Source: Flavobacterium rivuli WB 3.3-2 = DSM 21788 (GTDB taxonomy: Bacteria; Bacteroidota; Bacteroidia; Flavobacteriales; Flavobacteriaceae). Taken from it: a stretch of DNA of 64,000 nucleotides. Both the position numbers and the translations under genes were made by a program. The stretch spans positions 186,001 through 250,000 of the forward strand of contig NZ_KB899972.1 in assembly GCF_000378485.1 (NCBI RefSeq), in the 5' to 3' direction. Positions within the stretch are counted from its first letter, which is position 1; the number at the start of each line of letters is the position of its first letter. The notes below the pieces were generated by a model. It searched no databases and had not been told where the DNA came from. It was given only the letters and a program-made list of their open reading frames with translations. Below are positions 54,083 to 61,388 of the stretch, piece by piece.

Positions 54083-54262
54083 ATGAGAAAAATTTATTAT
54101 ATCCTGGCATACATAATTGCATGTTTCATGTTCGTTGGGTACCTCTTTAAGCTTATGCACTGGCCTTATGCCAGTATGTTACTAATTAGCGGTATCACAT
54201 TATTAACAATTGGTTTTTTGCCACTATATCTTTACAACAGATATAAAAATGGACCTAAATAA
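54083..54262 (+). CDS. Second stand-alone KLMHWP two-helix membrane protein (59 aa)
   Basis: MRKIYYILAYIIACFMF, then YLFKLMHWPYASMLLISG and the tail GFLPLYLYNRYKNGPK. It is a paralogue of the 53759 gene and of the membrane half of the 53297 gene, with the same charged Lys and His in a hydrophobic setting and the same basic tail. It has its own promoter box and terminator. Confidence 0.78.
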   Translation: MRKIYYILAYIIACFMFVGYLFKLMHWPYASMLLISGITLLTIGFLPLYLYNRYKNGPK

Positions 54263-54298
54263 AAAAAGGGTGCCGCTTTAACGGACACCCTCTTTCAC
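54262..54298. terminator. Terminator between convergent genes
   Basis: GGGTG and CCG (54268-54275) pair with CGG and CACCC (54282-54290) with a bulge; A run on the left and TCTTT on the right. Confidence 0.7.
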
Positions 54299-54319
54299 AT
54301 TCTATTTAAACCCTATAAA

Positions 54320-54889
54320 TTAGAACTGTAAGTTTACTGTAAGTTCAAACTCATCATAGATAGCTTTATCGCCAATTGTTTCGAAGAAACTTTTAGAGTT
54401 GTATTTAATACCATATTTAGTCCTGTCTATGTTAAACTTAGTTGTAGCAGTATTTTTTGTGGTGTTAAGATCAAAAGTTACCGGTTTAGTGATACCTTTT
54501 ATGGTAAGATCTGCAGTTACAGTATAAACGTTTGCTGATTTTGCTTTAACTGATTTAAAAACTAATTTAGATGTAGCAAATTTATCAGTACCAAAGAAAT
54601 CTTCAGCTTTAAGGTGTCCTTCAAGTTTTTCTTTACCTTCACCCGCTTTAAGGTCTGTAACAGCAATAGAGTTCATATCTACAGTAAAGTTACCACCTGT
54701 TACTTTACCGCCTTTAAAGCTAAGAACACCATCTTTAATACCTACAGTACCTTCATGCTGGCCTGTTACTTTTTTACCAACCCACGTAATGGTACTTTTA
54801 GCAGCGTTGATTTTTTTGTCCTGAGCTGTAGCTGTAAGTGTAGTTACTGCTACTAATAATGCAATTGCAATTGTTTTGAAATTTTTCAT
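54320..54889 (-). CDS. YceI family periplasmic lipocalin-like protein (189 aa)
   Basis: A signal peptide (ending TLTATAQ) precedes the YceI barrel: AAKSTITWVGKKVTGQHEGTVGI, VDMNSIAV, LEGHLKAEDFFGTDKFATSKLVF and a final FELTVNLQF strand. The family binds isoprenoid-like lipids. It lies 29 bases after the nitroreductase gene in the same direction, so the three genes 56029-54320 may be one operon under the MarR regulator. Confidence 0.93.
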   Translation of the reverse strand: MKNFKTIAIALLVAVTTLTATAQDKKINAAKSTITWVGKKVTGQHEGTVGIKDGVLSFKGGKVTGGNFTVDMNSIAVTDLKAGEGKEKLEGHLKAEDFFGTDKFATSKLVFKSVKAKSANVYTVTADLTIKGITKPVTFDLNTTKNTATTKFNIDRTKYGIKYNSKSFFETIGDKAIYDEFELTVNLQF

Positions 54890-54918
54890 CGTTTTTTAAA
54901 TTAAATTAAGGGTAAATA

Positions 54919-55557
54919 TTAAAGTGTAATAAATAATTCGTTGTTTGGTTTCCTTACCTTTTTCGCATGCTGCACGGCATCTTCGTCATGGCGGTACCCT
55001 ATTGCGGCAATAACAGCGGCGTTAAGTCCTTTTTCTTCAAGGATAAGGATCTCATTAATTTTGGCAGCATCAAAACCTTCCATGGGTGTAGCATCAATTT
55101 TTAATATAGCAGCCGTATTTATAAGGGTAGAAAGCGCAATATAAGCCTGTTTTGCTGTCCATACATTTTTCTGCTCATCTGTAAGGCCGGCTAAAAACCC
55201 GTTAATATAATCGCTTAAACCGCTTACCGCCTCTTTAGCAACACCACGCTGGGCACTAATATTATTAACATAAGTATCTACATGTGCAGCACCCACATTA
55301 ACTTCGTTAGCAAAAATAAAAAGGTGCGATGCATCTGCAAATATATTTTTGTTGTTTCCTCCGGCAGCTTCGGCAAGTTGTTCTTTAACCGCCTGAGTCT
55401 CTACTACAAAAATTTTATAAGGCTGTAATCCTACAGATGATACGCTAAGACGTACAGCTTCTTTTAAAAACTCAAGGTCTTCTGCAGATACTTTTTTAGT
55501 TGTATCATATTTTTTAACTGCATAACGCCAGTTTAAGCTGTCAATATAGTTTGTCAT
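54919..55557 (-). CDS. Nitroreductase family NAD(P)H oxidoreductase, NfsB-like (212 aa)
   Basis: This FMN enzyme shows YIDSLNWRYAVKKYD, the SVSSVGLQPYKIFVVE strand around the flavin site, and IDATPMEGFDAAKINE in the C-terminal half. Length is typical of NfsB-type dihydropteridine reductase or nitroreductase. It starts 19 bases after the MarR gene in the same direction and is probably controlled by it. Confidence 0.92.
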   Translation of the reverse strand: MTNYIDSLNWRYAVKKYDTTKKVSAEDLEFLKEAVRLSVSSVGLQPYKIFVVETQAVKEQLAEAAGGNNKNIFADASHLFIFANEVNVGAAHVDTYVNNISAQRGVAKEAVSGLSDYINGFLAGLTDEQKNVWTAKQAYIALSTLINTAAILKIDATPMEGFDAAKINEILILEEKGLNAAVIAAIGYRHDEDAVQHAKKVRKPNNELFITL

Positions 55558-55576
55558 AATCTATGTATAAATATAA

Positions 55577-56029
55577 TTAAATTGTTCTGTATTTTTCAAG
55601 CAGGTTAATAAGTTGTTCCTGCTCTTCTGTTGTTAAATTATTTGCAAATTTAGCTTCATGCTCATCTACTTTGGGATCAAGTTCTTTTAAGAGCTCTAAC
55701 CCTTTTTCTGTAATGGTTATTTCCATTTGCCTCCGGTTACCGGGGCATACCTTACGGTTTACCAACTCCTTAAGTAAAAGCTTGTCTACCAGCCTTGTTG
55801 TGTTGCTTGTCTTGGCAATCATCCTTTCCTGAATAATACCCATATTCGCGGGCTTTCCTTTTTGGCCGCGTAATATTCTTAGTACATTAAATTGTTCCGG
55901 CGAAAGATCGTACCCCTTCATAACATCAGAAATATTCTCTGCAACCACACTGTGCGCATACATAACATTCATGATTGCCCGTTTAGACAATGTCATGTTT
56001 TCCGATTTTATAACGTCTTCGATCTTCAT
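55577..56029 (-). CDS. MarR family transcriptional regulator (150 aa)
   Basis: The winged helix is seen in LSPEQFNVLRILRGQKGKPANMGIIQERMIAKTSNTTRLVDKLLLKELVNRKVCPGNRRQMEITIT. The start at 56029 (MKIEDVIKSE) excludes a longer upstream frame that runs through the operator. The palindromes just upstream suggest autoregulation together with the nitroreductase and YceI genes that follow. Confidence 0.92.
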   Translation of the reverse strand: MKIEDVIKSENMTLSKRAIMNVMYAHSVVAENISDVMKGYDLSPEQFNVLRILRGQKGKPANMGIIQERMIAKTSNTTRLVDKLLLKELVNRKVCPGNRRQMEITITEKGLELLKELDPKVDEHEAKFANNLTTEEQEQLINLLEKYRTI

Positions 56030-56056
56030 GGTTACATTTGTTATAGTTGTAATTGT

Positions 56057-56097
56057 AACATTTGTATCTACAATATTTGTATATACAAATGTAGGCT
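56057..56097 (-). promoter_or_regulatory. Operator and promoter box of the MarR operon
   Basis: ATTTGTATATACAAAT (56075-56090) is a perfect 16-base palindrome. A second, imperfect copy (ATTTGTATCTACAAT) follows directly at about 56060-56074. On the minus strand TACATTTG at 56086-56093 fits the -7 box, so the palindrome overlaps the promoter about 45 bases before the marR start. Confidence 0.65.
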
Positions 56098-56201
56098 GAT
56101 TTGAAATTCTGACAAGCTTTTTAATTGTTAAATTTTTGTTAAACAAAATAAAGGCTTTTATTTTAAGGTAATTTTATGGAAGCAATACTAATAAGTGCAT
56201 A

Positions 56202-56798
56202 ATGATAATAAAAAAAAAATATTTATTAGCAGCAGTGCTGGCAGCAACGTTAAGTGTTTCATGTAAAAAAGAAGCAAATACACCCCAGCCTATACCCGCA
56301 GAAACTGTAAAGACCACAGAAGCAGTAAAAGATACCTTACCTAAACTGCCAAAGCCACTAAAGATATACAGTAACGATACGGTATCTGTAAATGCGTATG
56401 ATTATGCAGGACTGGAATACTTTCTTAAGCAAAAAAATGACACTACGTATGTAGTTAATTTTTGGGCTACCTGGTGTGTACCCTGCGTTGCTGAACTTCC
56501 CAATTTTGAAAAGATTAATGCCAATTATAAAAAGAATAAGGTTAAGGTAATATTAGTAAGCCTTGATATGGCAAAAATGATCGATACAAGGCTGCTGCCT
56601 TTTATTAAGGAAAAACAGATAAAAAGTGAGGTACTCCTGCTTCGCGATCCTGATGCAGATTCCTGGATATCTAAAGTAGACAGCACCTGGAGCGGTGCTA
56701 TACCCGCAACCTTAATATATAATGCCGATATGCGCAAGTTTTACGAAAAGTCGTTTACGTATGATGAGCTTGAAAAAGAAGTTAGTAATTTTAAATAA
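56202..56798 (+). CDS. TlpA-like thiol-disulfide lipoprotein (198 aa)
   Basis: The lipoprotein signal ends at SVSC (Cys21), followed by a proline/threonine-rich linker. The thioredoxin fold contains YVVNFWATWCVPCVAELPNFEKI with the active-site CVPC near residue 90, and IPATLIYNADMRKFY with the cis-Pro. It acts as a thiol reductase or oxidase on the periplasmic side. It is eight bases upstream of another thioredoxin-fold gene. Confidence 0.92.
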   Translation: MIIKKKYLLAAVLAATLSVSCKKEANTPQPIPAETVKTTEAVKDTLPKLPKPLKIYSNDTVSVNAYDYAGLEYFLKQKNDTTYVVNFWATWCVPCVAELPNFEKINANYKKNKVKVILVSLDMAKMIDTRLLPFIKEKQIKSEVLLLRDPDADSWISKVDSTWSGAIPATLIYNADMRKFYEKSFTYDELEKEVSNFK

Positions 56799-56806
56799 AT
56801 AATGTA

Positions 56807-57418
56807 ATGAAAAAAATACAATTTTTGGCCCTGTTTATTATGTTAGGCGCTCTTGCAGCCTTTACCGTTAACCCTCCTGCCGGTGGTTATAAAGTGGGCG
56901 ACACAGCAACCGATTTTAGCCTTAAAAACGTAGATGGCAAAATGGTATCTCTTAAAGATATTAAAAATGCTAAAGGTTATATAGTTGTGTTTACGTGCAA
57001 CCATTGCCCCTATGCACAGGCTTATGAAGACAGGATCGTGGCGCTTAATAACAAATACAAAGCTCTTGGCTACCCTGTTGTCGCTATAAATCCTAACAAC
57101 CCGGAAAAGCAAAAGGAAGACAGTTTTGCAAAAATGCAGGAAAGGGCAAAAGATAAAAAGTTTTCGTTTCCGTATCTCTTAGATGAAGGCCAAAAAATAT
57201 TCCCGCAATATGGCGCTACAAAAACACCACATGTATATGTGTTACAAAAAACGCCTAAAGGCAATGTTGTAAAATATATAGGCGCTATAGACGATAATTA
57301 TGAAGATGCCAAAGCCGTAAAGCAAAAATATGTAGAAAACGCTGTTGATGCCCTTATAAAAGGTAAAGAAGTAACCGTAAAAGAAACAAAGGCTATTGGC
57401 TGTTCGATAAAAGCATAA
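56807..57418 (+). CDS. Exported thioredoxin-fold protein with CNHC active site (203 aa)
   Basis: A signal peptide or N-terminal anchor (MKKIQFLALFIMLGALAAF) is followed by the AhpC/TSA-like fold: GDTATDFSLKNVDGKMVSL, VVFTCNHCPYAQAYEDRI and PHVYVLQK with the cis-Pro loop. The CNHCPYA motif is found in a peroxiredoxin-like thioredoxin subgroup. A single Cys near the C-terminus (GCSIKA) may take part. It is between TlpA and a rhodanese gene, forming a small sulfur-redox cluster. Confidence 0.88.
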   Translation: MKKIQFLALFIMLGALAAFTVNPPAGGYKVGDTATDFSLKNVDGKMVSLKDIKNAKGYIVVFTCNHCPYAQAYEDRIVALNNKYKALGYPVVAINPNNPEKQKEDSFAKMQERAKDKKFSFPYLLDEGQKIFPQYGATKTPHVYVLQKTPKGNVVKYIGAIDDNYEDAKAVKQKYVENAVDALIKGKEVTVKETKAIGCSIKA

Positions 57419-57441
57419 TACCTTTGCCAAAAATACAACAC

Positions 57442-57756
57442 ATGAATTTAGACCAGCAACAATGGTGGGAAGAAGCACAGCAGGACAGCAATGCTGTACT
57501 ACTTGATGTTCGTACTCCCGAAGAATGGGACCAAGGTATAATTCCCGGTGCCATAAATATTGATTATTATAAAGGGCAGGGCTTTATAGACGAAGTTTCT
57601 CAGCTTGATAAAAGCAAAACTTATTATGTATATTGCCGTAGTGGTGTCCGCAGTGCTAATGCCTGCAGCATTATGAATGAATTAGGTTTTGAAAAGGCCA
57701 ACAACCTTTTAGGAGGTATTTCTCAATGGAGTGGCCCGGTAGTAGCCGCTGAATAA
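57442..57756 (+). CDS. Single-domain rhodanese (104 aa)
   Basis: This sulfurtransferase has AVLLDVRTPEEWDQGIIPGAINIDY and the active-site Cys in YVYCRSGVRSANACSIM. The start at 57442 (MNLDQQ) is preferred over a TTG at 57424. It follows the CNHC protein by 23 bases and is ended by a terminator. Confidence 0.92.
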   Translation: MNLDQQQWWEEAQQDSNAVLLDVRTPEEWDQGIIPGAINIDYYKGQGFIDEVSQLDKSKTYYVYCRSGVRSANACSIMNELGFEKANNLLGGISQWSGPVVAAE

Positions 57757-57759
57757 TTT

Positions 57760-57784
57760 TTAAAAGCCCGAAAGGGCTTTTTAA
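57760..57784 (+). terminator. Terminator after the rhodanese gene
   Basis: AAAAGCCC (57762-57769), tetraloop GAAA, GGGCTTTT (57774-57781), then TAA. Confidence 0.9.
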
Positions 57785-57797
57785 ATATCTAATATTC

Positions 57798-58319
57798 ATG
57801 AATAACCTAAAGTTCTTAATTATAATTTCTTTTATAACTTTCTGTTCCTGTAATATTATAAAAGAACCTGATAGCGCATCGTTACAACCCAATAAACAGT
57901 TAGAGCAGTTATTACGATTTTTTGTGGAAAAAAATCCATGCGAGAAATGTTATTATGAGCTGTATATTAATAAAGAGTTTCCCGAAAAATTTATACTCAC
58001 AATTTACACAGGCAAATTTTCACTTACGCAAGATGAGAATATACATTATAACCAGTTAGCGTTAGAAAAGTTAACTGTATCAGGCAAAGAGTTTAAGGTT
58101 TTTAGTGGAGCAGAACATTATTTTAACAATAAAAAGATACATGATGAACGCAAAAAATTTATCATTGACACTTTTCCAAATAATAATTATATACGGCCGG
58201 TAACGTGGACAGCTATTGACAGCGCCGGAACAATAACAATTACTTCATACACCGGCACATATCCTTTTTCCCTTTGCCTGTTAAATATGCTGTACCAAAC
58301 TAAAACATTATGTACGTAA
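57798..58319 (+). CDS. Lipoprotein of unknown function (173 aa)
   Basis: The signal MNNLKFLIIISFITFCSC (Cys18) is followed by NIIKEPDSASLQPNKQLEQLL and a beta-rich body (KFILTIYTGKFSLT, GKEFKVFSGAEHYF, GTITITSYTGTYPFS). ITIYTG/TSYTG strand repeats hint at a small beta barrel or sandwich. I recognise no family. It is just downstream of the rhodanese terminator, so it has its own promoter or depends on read-through. Confidence 0.65.
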   Translation: MNNLKFLIIISFITFCSCNIIKEPDSASLQPNKQLEQLLRFFVEKNPCEKCYYELYINKEFPEKFILTIYTGKFSLTQDENIHYNQLALEKLTVSGKEFKVFSGAEHYFNNKKIHDERKKFIIDTFPNNNYIRPVTWTAIDSAGTITITSYTGTYPFSLCLLNMLYQTKTLCT

Positions 58320-58452
58320 AACTACTTTTCTATCCTGCATTATAAAAAAGTGTAGTGCACGTTAACTACCTAACGTACATTATTTTAACTTTTAAGTAAA
58401 TAAAATGCTCTAAGATAAATATGACCTTTAAAAGGAAGCGGCAGGATTATAA

Positions 58453-58482
58453 ATAAAAAAGCCGGAAGATAAATCTTCCGAC
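58453..58482 (-). terminator. Terminator after trxB
   Basis: On the minus strand CGGAAGAT (58473-58480) pairs with ATCTTCCG (58463-58470) around TT, then GCTTTTTTATT follows. Confidence 0.85.
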
Positions 58483-58537
58483 CATGATTAGCCATTGGCT
58501 ATATACTTTTTATAATATATCTTAATTGAATGCCCTA

Positions 58538-59491
58538 TTAGTGGCTACCAAGTTCACCCAGGTAACGTTCGGCATCAAGAGCTGCCATACATCCGCTGCC
58601 TGCAGCTGTAATAGCCTGGCGATAATCTTTATCCTGTACATCACCTGCTGCAAACACGCCCGGTAGATTGGTCTTAGTTGTTTTAGGCTGCGTAATAAGA
58701 TAACCTGTTTCATCCATTTCAAGCTGACCTTTAAAAATATCAGTATTTGGTTTATGCCCTATAGCTACAAACAGTCCTGTAAGCGCAATTTCCTGTTTTT
58801 CGCCGCTTACATTATTTACCACCCTTAAACCTTCTACAACCTGGTCGCCAAGTACCTCATCAACTTCGGTATTATAGAGAACTGTAAGGTTAGGAGTATT
58901 TTGTACACGGTGCTGCATAGCCTTGCTCGCTCTCATAACATCTTTGCGTACCAGCATAGTTACGTTTTTACAAATGTTAGCAAGATAGGTAGCTTCTTCG
59001 GCGGCGGTATCCCCCGCGCCTACAATAGCCACATCCTGTCCGCGGTAAAAAAAACCGTCGCAAACGGCACATGCCGAAACACCACCACCCCTAAGACGCT
59101 GCTCGCTTGGCAGGCCAAGATACTTTGCAGTAGCCCCGGTAGATATTATTATGGTATGTGCAAGCACTACTTTATTATTGTCTATAGTAACTTTATGCCA
59201 GCCACCTTCAACAGTACTAAATTCTACTGCTGTGGCCATGCCAATGCGTACCTGGGTACCAAAGCGCTCTGCCTGTGCCTGTAATTGCATCATCATGGTG
59301 GGGCCATCAATGCCTTCCGGGTATCCGGGAAAATTATCCACCTCGGTAGTAGTTGTAAGCTGACCTCCAGGCTCAAGGCCTGTATATAAAATTGGGTTCA
59401 TGTCTGCCCTGGCTGCATAAATGGCTGCAGTATAACCTGCAGGACCAGAACCAATAATTAAACATTTTATTTTCTCTATAGTATCAGACAT
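58538..59491 (-). CDS. trxB: Thioredoxin-disulfide reductase (317 aa)
   Basis: This NADPH:FAD enzyme reduces thioredoxin. It has the FAD motif IIGSGPAGYTAAIYAARA, the active-site CAVC in GVSACAVCDGFFYRG, the NADPH motif AIVGAGDTAAEEATYL and the terminal GVFAAGDVQDKDYRQAITAAGSGC. Length is standard. It is monocistronic, between a terminator and the tRNA-Pro promoter. Confidence 0.97.
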   Translation of the reverse strand: MSDTIEKIKCLIIGSGPAGYTAAIYAARADMNPILYTGLEPGGQLTTTTEVDNFPGYPEGIDGPTMMMQLQAQAERFGTQVRIGMATAVEFSTVEGGWHKVTIDNNKVVLAHTIIISTGATAKYLGLPSEQRLRGGGVSACAVCDGFFYRGQDVAIVGAGDTAAEEATYLANICKNVTMLVRKDVMRASKAMQHRVQNTPNLTVLYNTEVDEVLGDQVVEGLRVVNNVSGEKQEIALTGLFVAIGHKPNTDIFKGQLEMDETGYLITQPKTTKTNLPGVFAAGDVQDKDYRQAITAAGSGCMAALDAERYLGELGSH

Positions 59492-59597
59492 AGTCTTGTA
59501 TTATTTGAAATTGTGGTACAAAGGTAAGTTTTTAATGAAGAAATAAACAAGTCCTTACATTAGTTTTAGTTATTACTAAATAAAATTAGTTTATAGC

Positions 59598-59627
59598 TTT
59601 GCAAATTAAAAAATAGTGTTATATTTG
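59598..59627 (+). promoter_or_regulatory. Promoter of tRNA-Pro
   Basis: TTTG (59598-59601), 18 bases, TATATTTG (59620-59627). This is a textbook Bacteroidota promoter, 25 bases before the mature tRNA. Confidence 0.85.
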
Positions 59628-59652
59628 CAGCCTCGAACAGGGAAATACTTTT

Positions 59653-59727
59653 CGGGGTGTAGCGTAGCCCGGTCATCGCGCCTGGTTTGGGACCAGGAGG
59701 TCGCAGGTTCGAATCCTGCCACCCCGA
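59653..59727 (+). tRNA. tRNA-Pro (anticodon UGG)
   Basis: The 75-base cloverleaf has a seven-pair acceptor stem (CGGGGTG with CACCCCG), a D arm around GTAGCGTAGCCCGGTCATCGC, an anticodon stem CCTGG/CCAGG with loop TTTGGGA (anticodon TGG), and a T arm GCAGG-TTCGAAT-CCTGC. The C1-G72 pair is typical of proline tRNAs. CCA is not encoded; the next bases are CAA. Confidence 0.97.
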
Positions 59728-59750
59728 CAATATAGAGGTAAAAACACCTC

Positions 59751-59788
59751 AAAACCCGTAAATTGTAAGTATTTACGGGTTTTTTTGT
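59751..59788 (+). terminator. Terminator after tRNA-Pro
   Basis: AACCCGTAAAT (59753-59763) pairs with ATTTACGGGTT (59771-59781), followed by TTTTT. Confidence 0.9.
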
Positions 59789-60057
59789 GCCTTTTTGGCA
59801 TCAAAATACCCCAAAACAATCAATATAAATGTGAGCAATTAGGTGAGTAAAAATGGACATTCCAAAAACTACTCACAGAAAGTGCTGTAAGTTACTGTAT
59901 GTAAATAACTTAAACTTGTTTCTTTAACACTTTTACCGCCGAATAATGCCTCTCAAAGCCACCTGATGTGAGCAATTAAATTGAATCGGTACTTAATGTA
60001 AGTTTAATTTAATAGTACATTGGTATGAAAAGCACAAACACCCAATTACACCTTTTT
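59788..60057. other. Gene-free region downstream of tRNA-Pro, likely an integration or deletion scar
   Basis: There is no open frame of note. A 13-base direct repeat, ATGTGAGCAATTA, occurs at 59829-59841 and 59966-59978, and GTGAGT/ACTCAC form a loose inverted pair near 59843-59877. The place beside a tRNA 3' end, next to a truncated gene, suggests a past insertion of a mobile element, but no integrase is left. Confidence 0.4.
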
Positions 60058-60259
60058 TCATTTTGCTGTGGTTAGCGGCAGGGGTGCCAAACCCGCCGTA
60101 TTCGTGTTTTTATTTTCATTGTCTGATGTCGAAATACACGAGGCAATGTTGCTCAAAAAAGGTACTGCAATGATCACGGCACCTACAAGGCTTAGGAATT
60201 GACGGCGCCTAATATTGGTATTCTCTACTTTTTCTTTTCGCGTATACTTTAATTTTCAT
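60058..60259 (-). pseudogene. Remnant of an exported lipoprotein with twin-arginine-like signal
   Basis: A minus-strand frame reads NTNIRRRQFLSLVGAVIIAV, then PFLSNIASC and a short Asn/Thr-rich linker, ending at TGA after about 60 codons. That is the front end of a Tat-type lipoprotein and nothing more. The only nearby ATG (60259) is in another frame, so the start is frame-broken and the body is missing. It is the end of the decayed operon, facing the tRNA. Confidence 0.6.
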
Positions 60260-60289
60260 ATTACGTTCTGTGTTTCATTTTTTTATGGA

Positions 60290-60949
60290 CTATTGCTCTT
60301 CCCTTGATCCCATCACCTTTTTTAGCAGGGCAGTGCCAGTTTTTGCCTGTTCTTTGTCGACGCTGTCGGCAATAAGTTCAATAATACCCTCTATCTGGCT
60401 AATAGTAAGCCCAACATTTAGGCCGTTGCCAATATGTGACTGTGCCATCGGCTCAACGCCTTCCATACTTATCAGTGCCGCGATGGTAATTATCTCACGT
60501 TCTTGGTAATTTAAAATGTCATTATCAAAAATGTCAGCAAAAAGGTGTTCCTTTAAAAAAGTATCTATCCGCGGGGCAAAAGCCTGGGGTCCGGCTTTGG
60601 GTGCATCAACAGGTTTATTCGTTAATACTGCTACCGTTCTTTCTCCTCGCTGGTAACGGGTAAGGCTGTCGTTTAAAGGGCTTGCTTCCCTGCCGGGGCT
60701 ATCTGTAATTCTTTTTGACTTGCGTTCTTCAAGCACCTGTATAAAAGTGTTGATCCCCTGGAGGCTTCTCGGGAAACCGCAGTAAGCATAGAGCTGTACC
60801 AGTTCTTCCTGAACCTGGTTGATGGTAAGGCCTGCATCAAGCCCCGCATTTAGTTCTTTTGCAAGGCTTATGAGGTCGCCCCTTGCTGTGAAGGCTGAAA
60901 TGGTCACCAGTTTTTTCTGCTTATTATCGAGCGGTGTTGTAGTTTTCAT
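60290..60949 (-). CDS. Carboxymuconolactone decarboxylase family protein, signal peptide frame-broken (219 aa from ATG 60949)
   Basis: Two CMD/AhpD-like helical repeats are present: LVTISAFTARGDLISLAKELNAGLDAGLTINQVQEEL and ITIAALISMEGVEPMAQSHIGNGLNVGLTISQIEGII. The usual catalytic Cys pair of AhpD is not seen. Upstream, an ATG at 61016 opens MKNIVTLMVL; removing one T from its CTTG would join it to SLATNTLNAQNTMKT, giving a perfect signal peptide. As it stands only a cytoplasmic form from ATG 60949 (or a TTG at 60988) can be made. It may be functional or a pseudogene. Confidence 0.7.
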   Translation of the reverse strand: MKTTTPLDNKQKKLVTISAFTARGDLISLAKELNAGLDAGLTINQVQEELVQLYAYCGFPRSLQGINTFIQVLEERKSKRITDSPGREASPLNDSLTRYQRGERTVAVLTNKPVDAPKAGPQAFAPRIDTFLKEHLFADIFDNDILNYQEREIITIAALISMEGVEPMAQSHIGNGLNVGLTISQIEGIIELIADSVDKEQAKTGTALLKKVMGSREEQ

Positions 60950-61025
60950 AGTGTTTTGTGCGTTTAGGGTATTGGTTGCCAAGGACAAGTACCATCAGGG
61001 TTACTATATTTTTCATAAAATCTGT

Positions 61026-61346
61026 TTAAACCTTGTATTTAAGCCATAGTACGCCATTTTCAAGTTTCTTGACATCAGTAAACTACAGGGCTACAGATGT
61101 AATACCGCTTGCTTCTTTTAGCATTTCAAATACGGTTGGTGTATCAATCGTGGCATCTGCAATGGGAATGGTCAGCAGGCTTACTTCATCCAAAAGGCCT
61201 GCTGCCAGTAAAGCACCGTTAAGGTGGCCACCGCCTTCTGCCATAAGCGTGGTAATAGGGAACAGTCTTCCCAGTTGTTCTAATGCCAATGCAAAATCAA
61301 CCTCCTTTTTTCCGGCAAAAAGATAGGATATCTTTTCATAAGCTTT
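61026..61346 (-). pseudogene. Remnant of a RibD C-terminal / dihydrofolate reductase-like gene
   Basis: Only the C-terminal third of the domain remains: KISYLFAGKKEVDFALALEQ, then TLMAEGGGHLNGALLAAGL and DEVSLLTIPIADATID. The frame then meets TAG, after which the expected ending FTDVKKLENGVLWLKYKV continues in the same frame to a TAA at 61026. Changing that TAG to CAG restores the reading. The first two thirds are missing; the fragment begins behind the alcohol dehydrogenase terminator. Confidence 0.75.
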
Positions 61347-61349
61347 TCA

Positions 61350-61384
61350 TTGAAAAACCTGCCCTGAGCGTCTCAGGGCAGGCC
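61350..61384 (-). terminator. Terminator after the alcohol dehydrogenase pseudogene
   Basis: CCTGCCCTGA (61358-61367) pairs with TCAGGGCAGG (61373-61382) around a five-base loop; on the minus strand TTTTTC follows. Confidence 0.85.
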
Positions 61385-61388
61385 TGTG

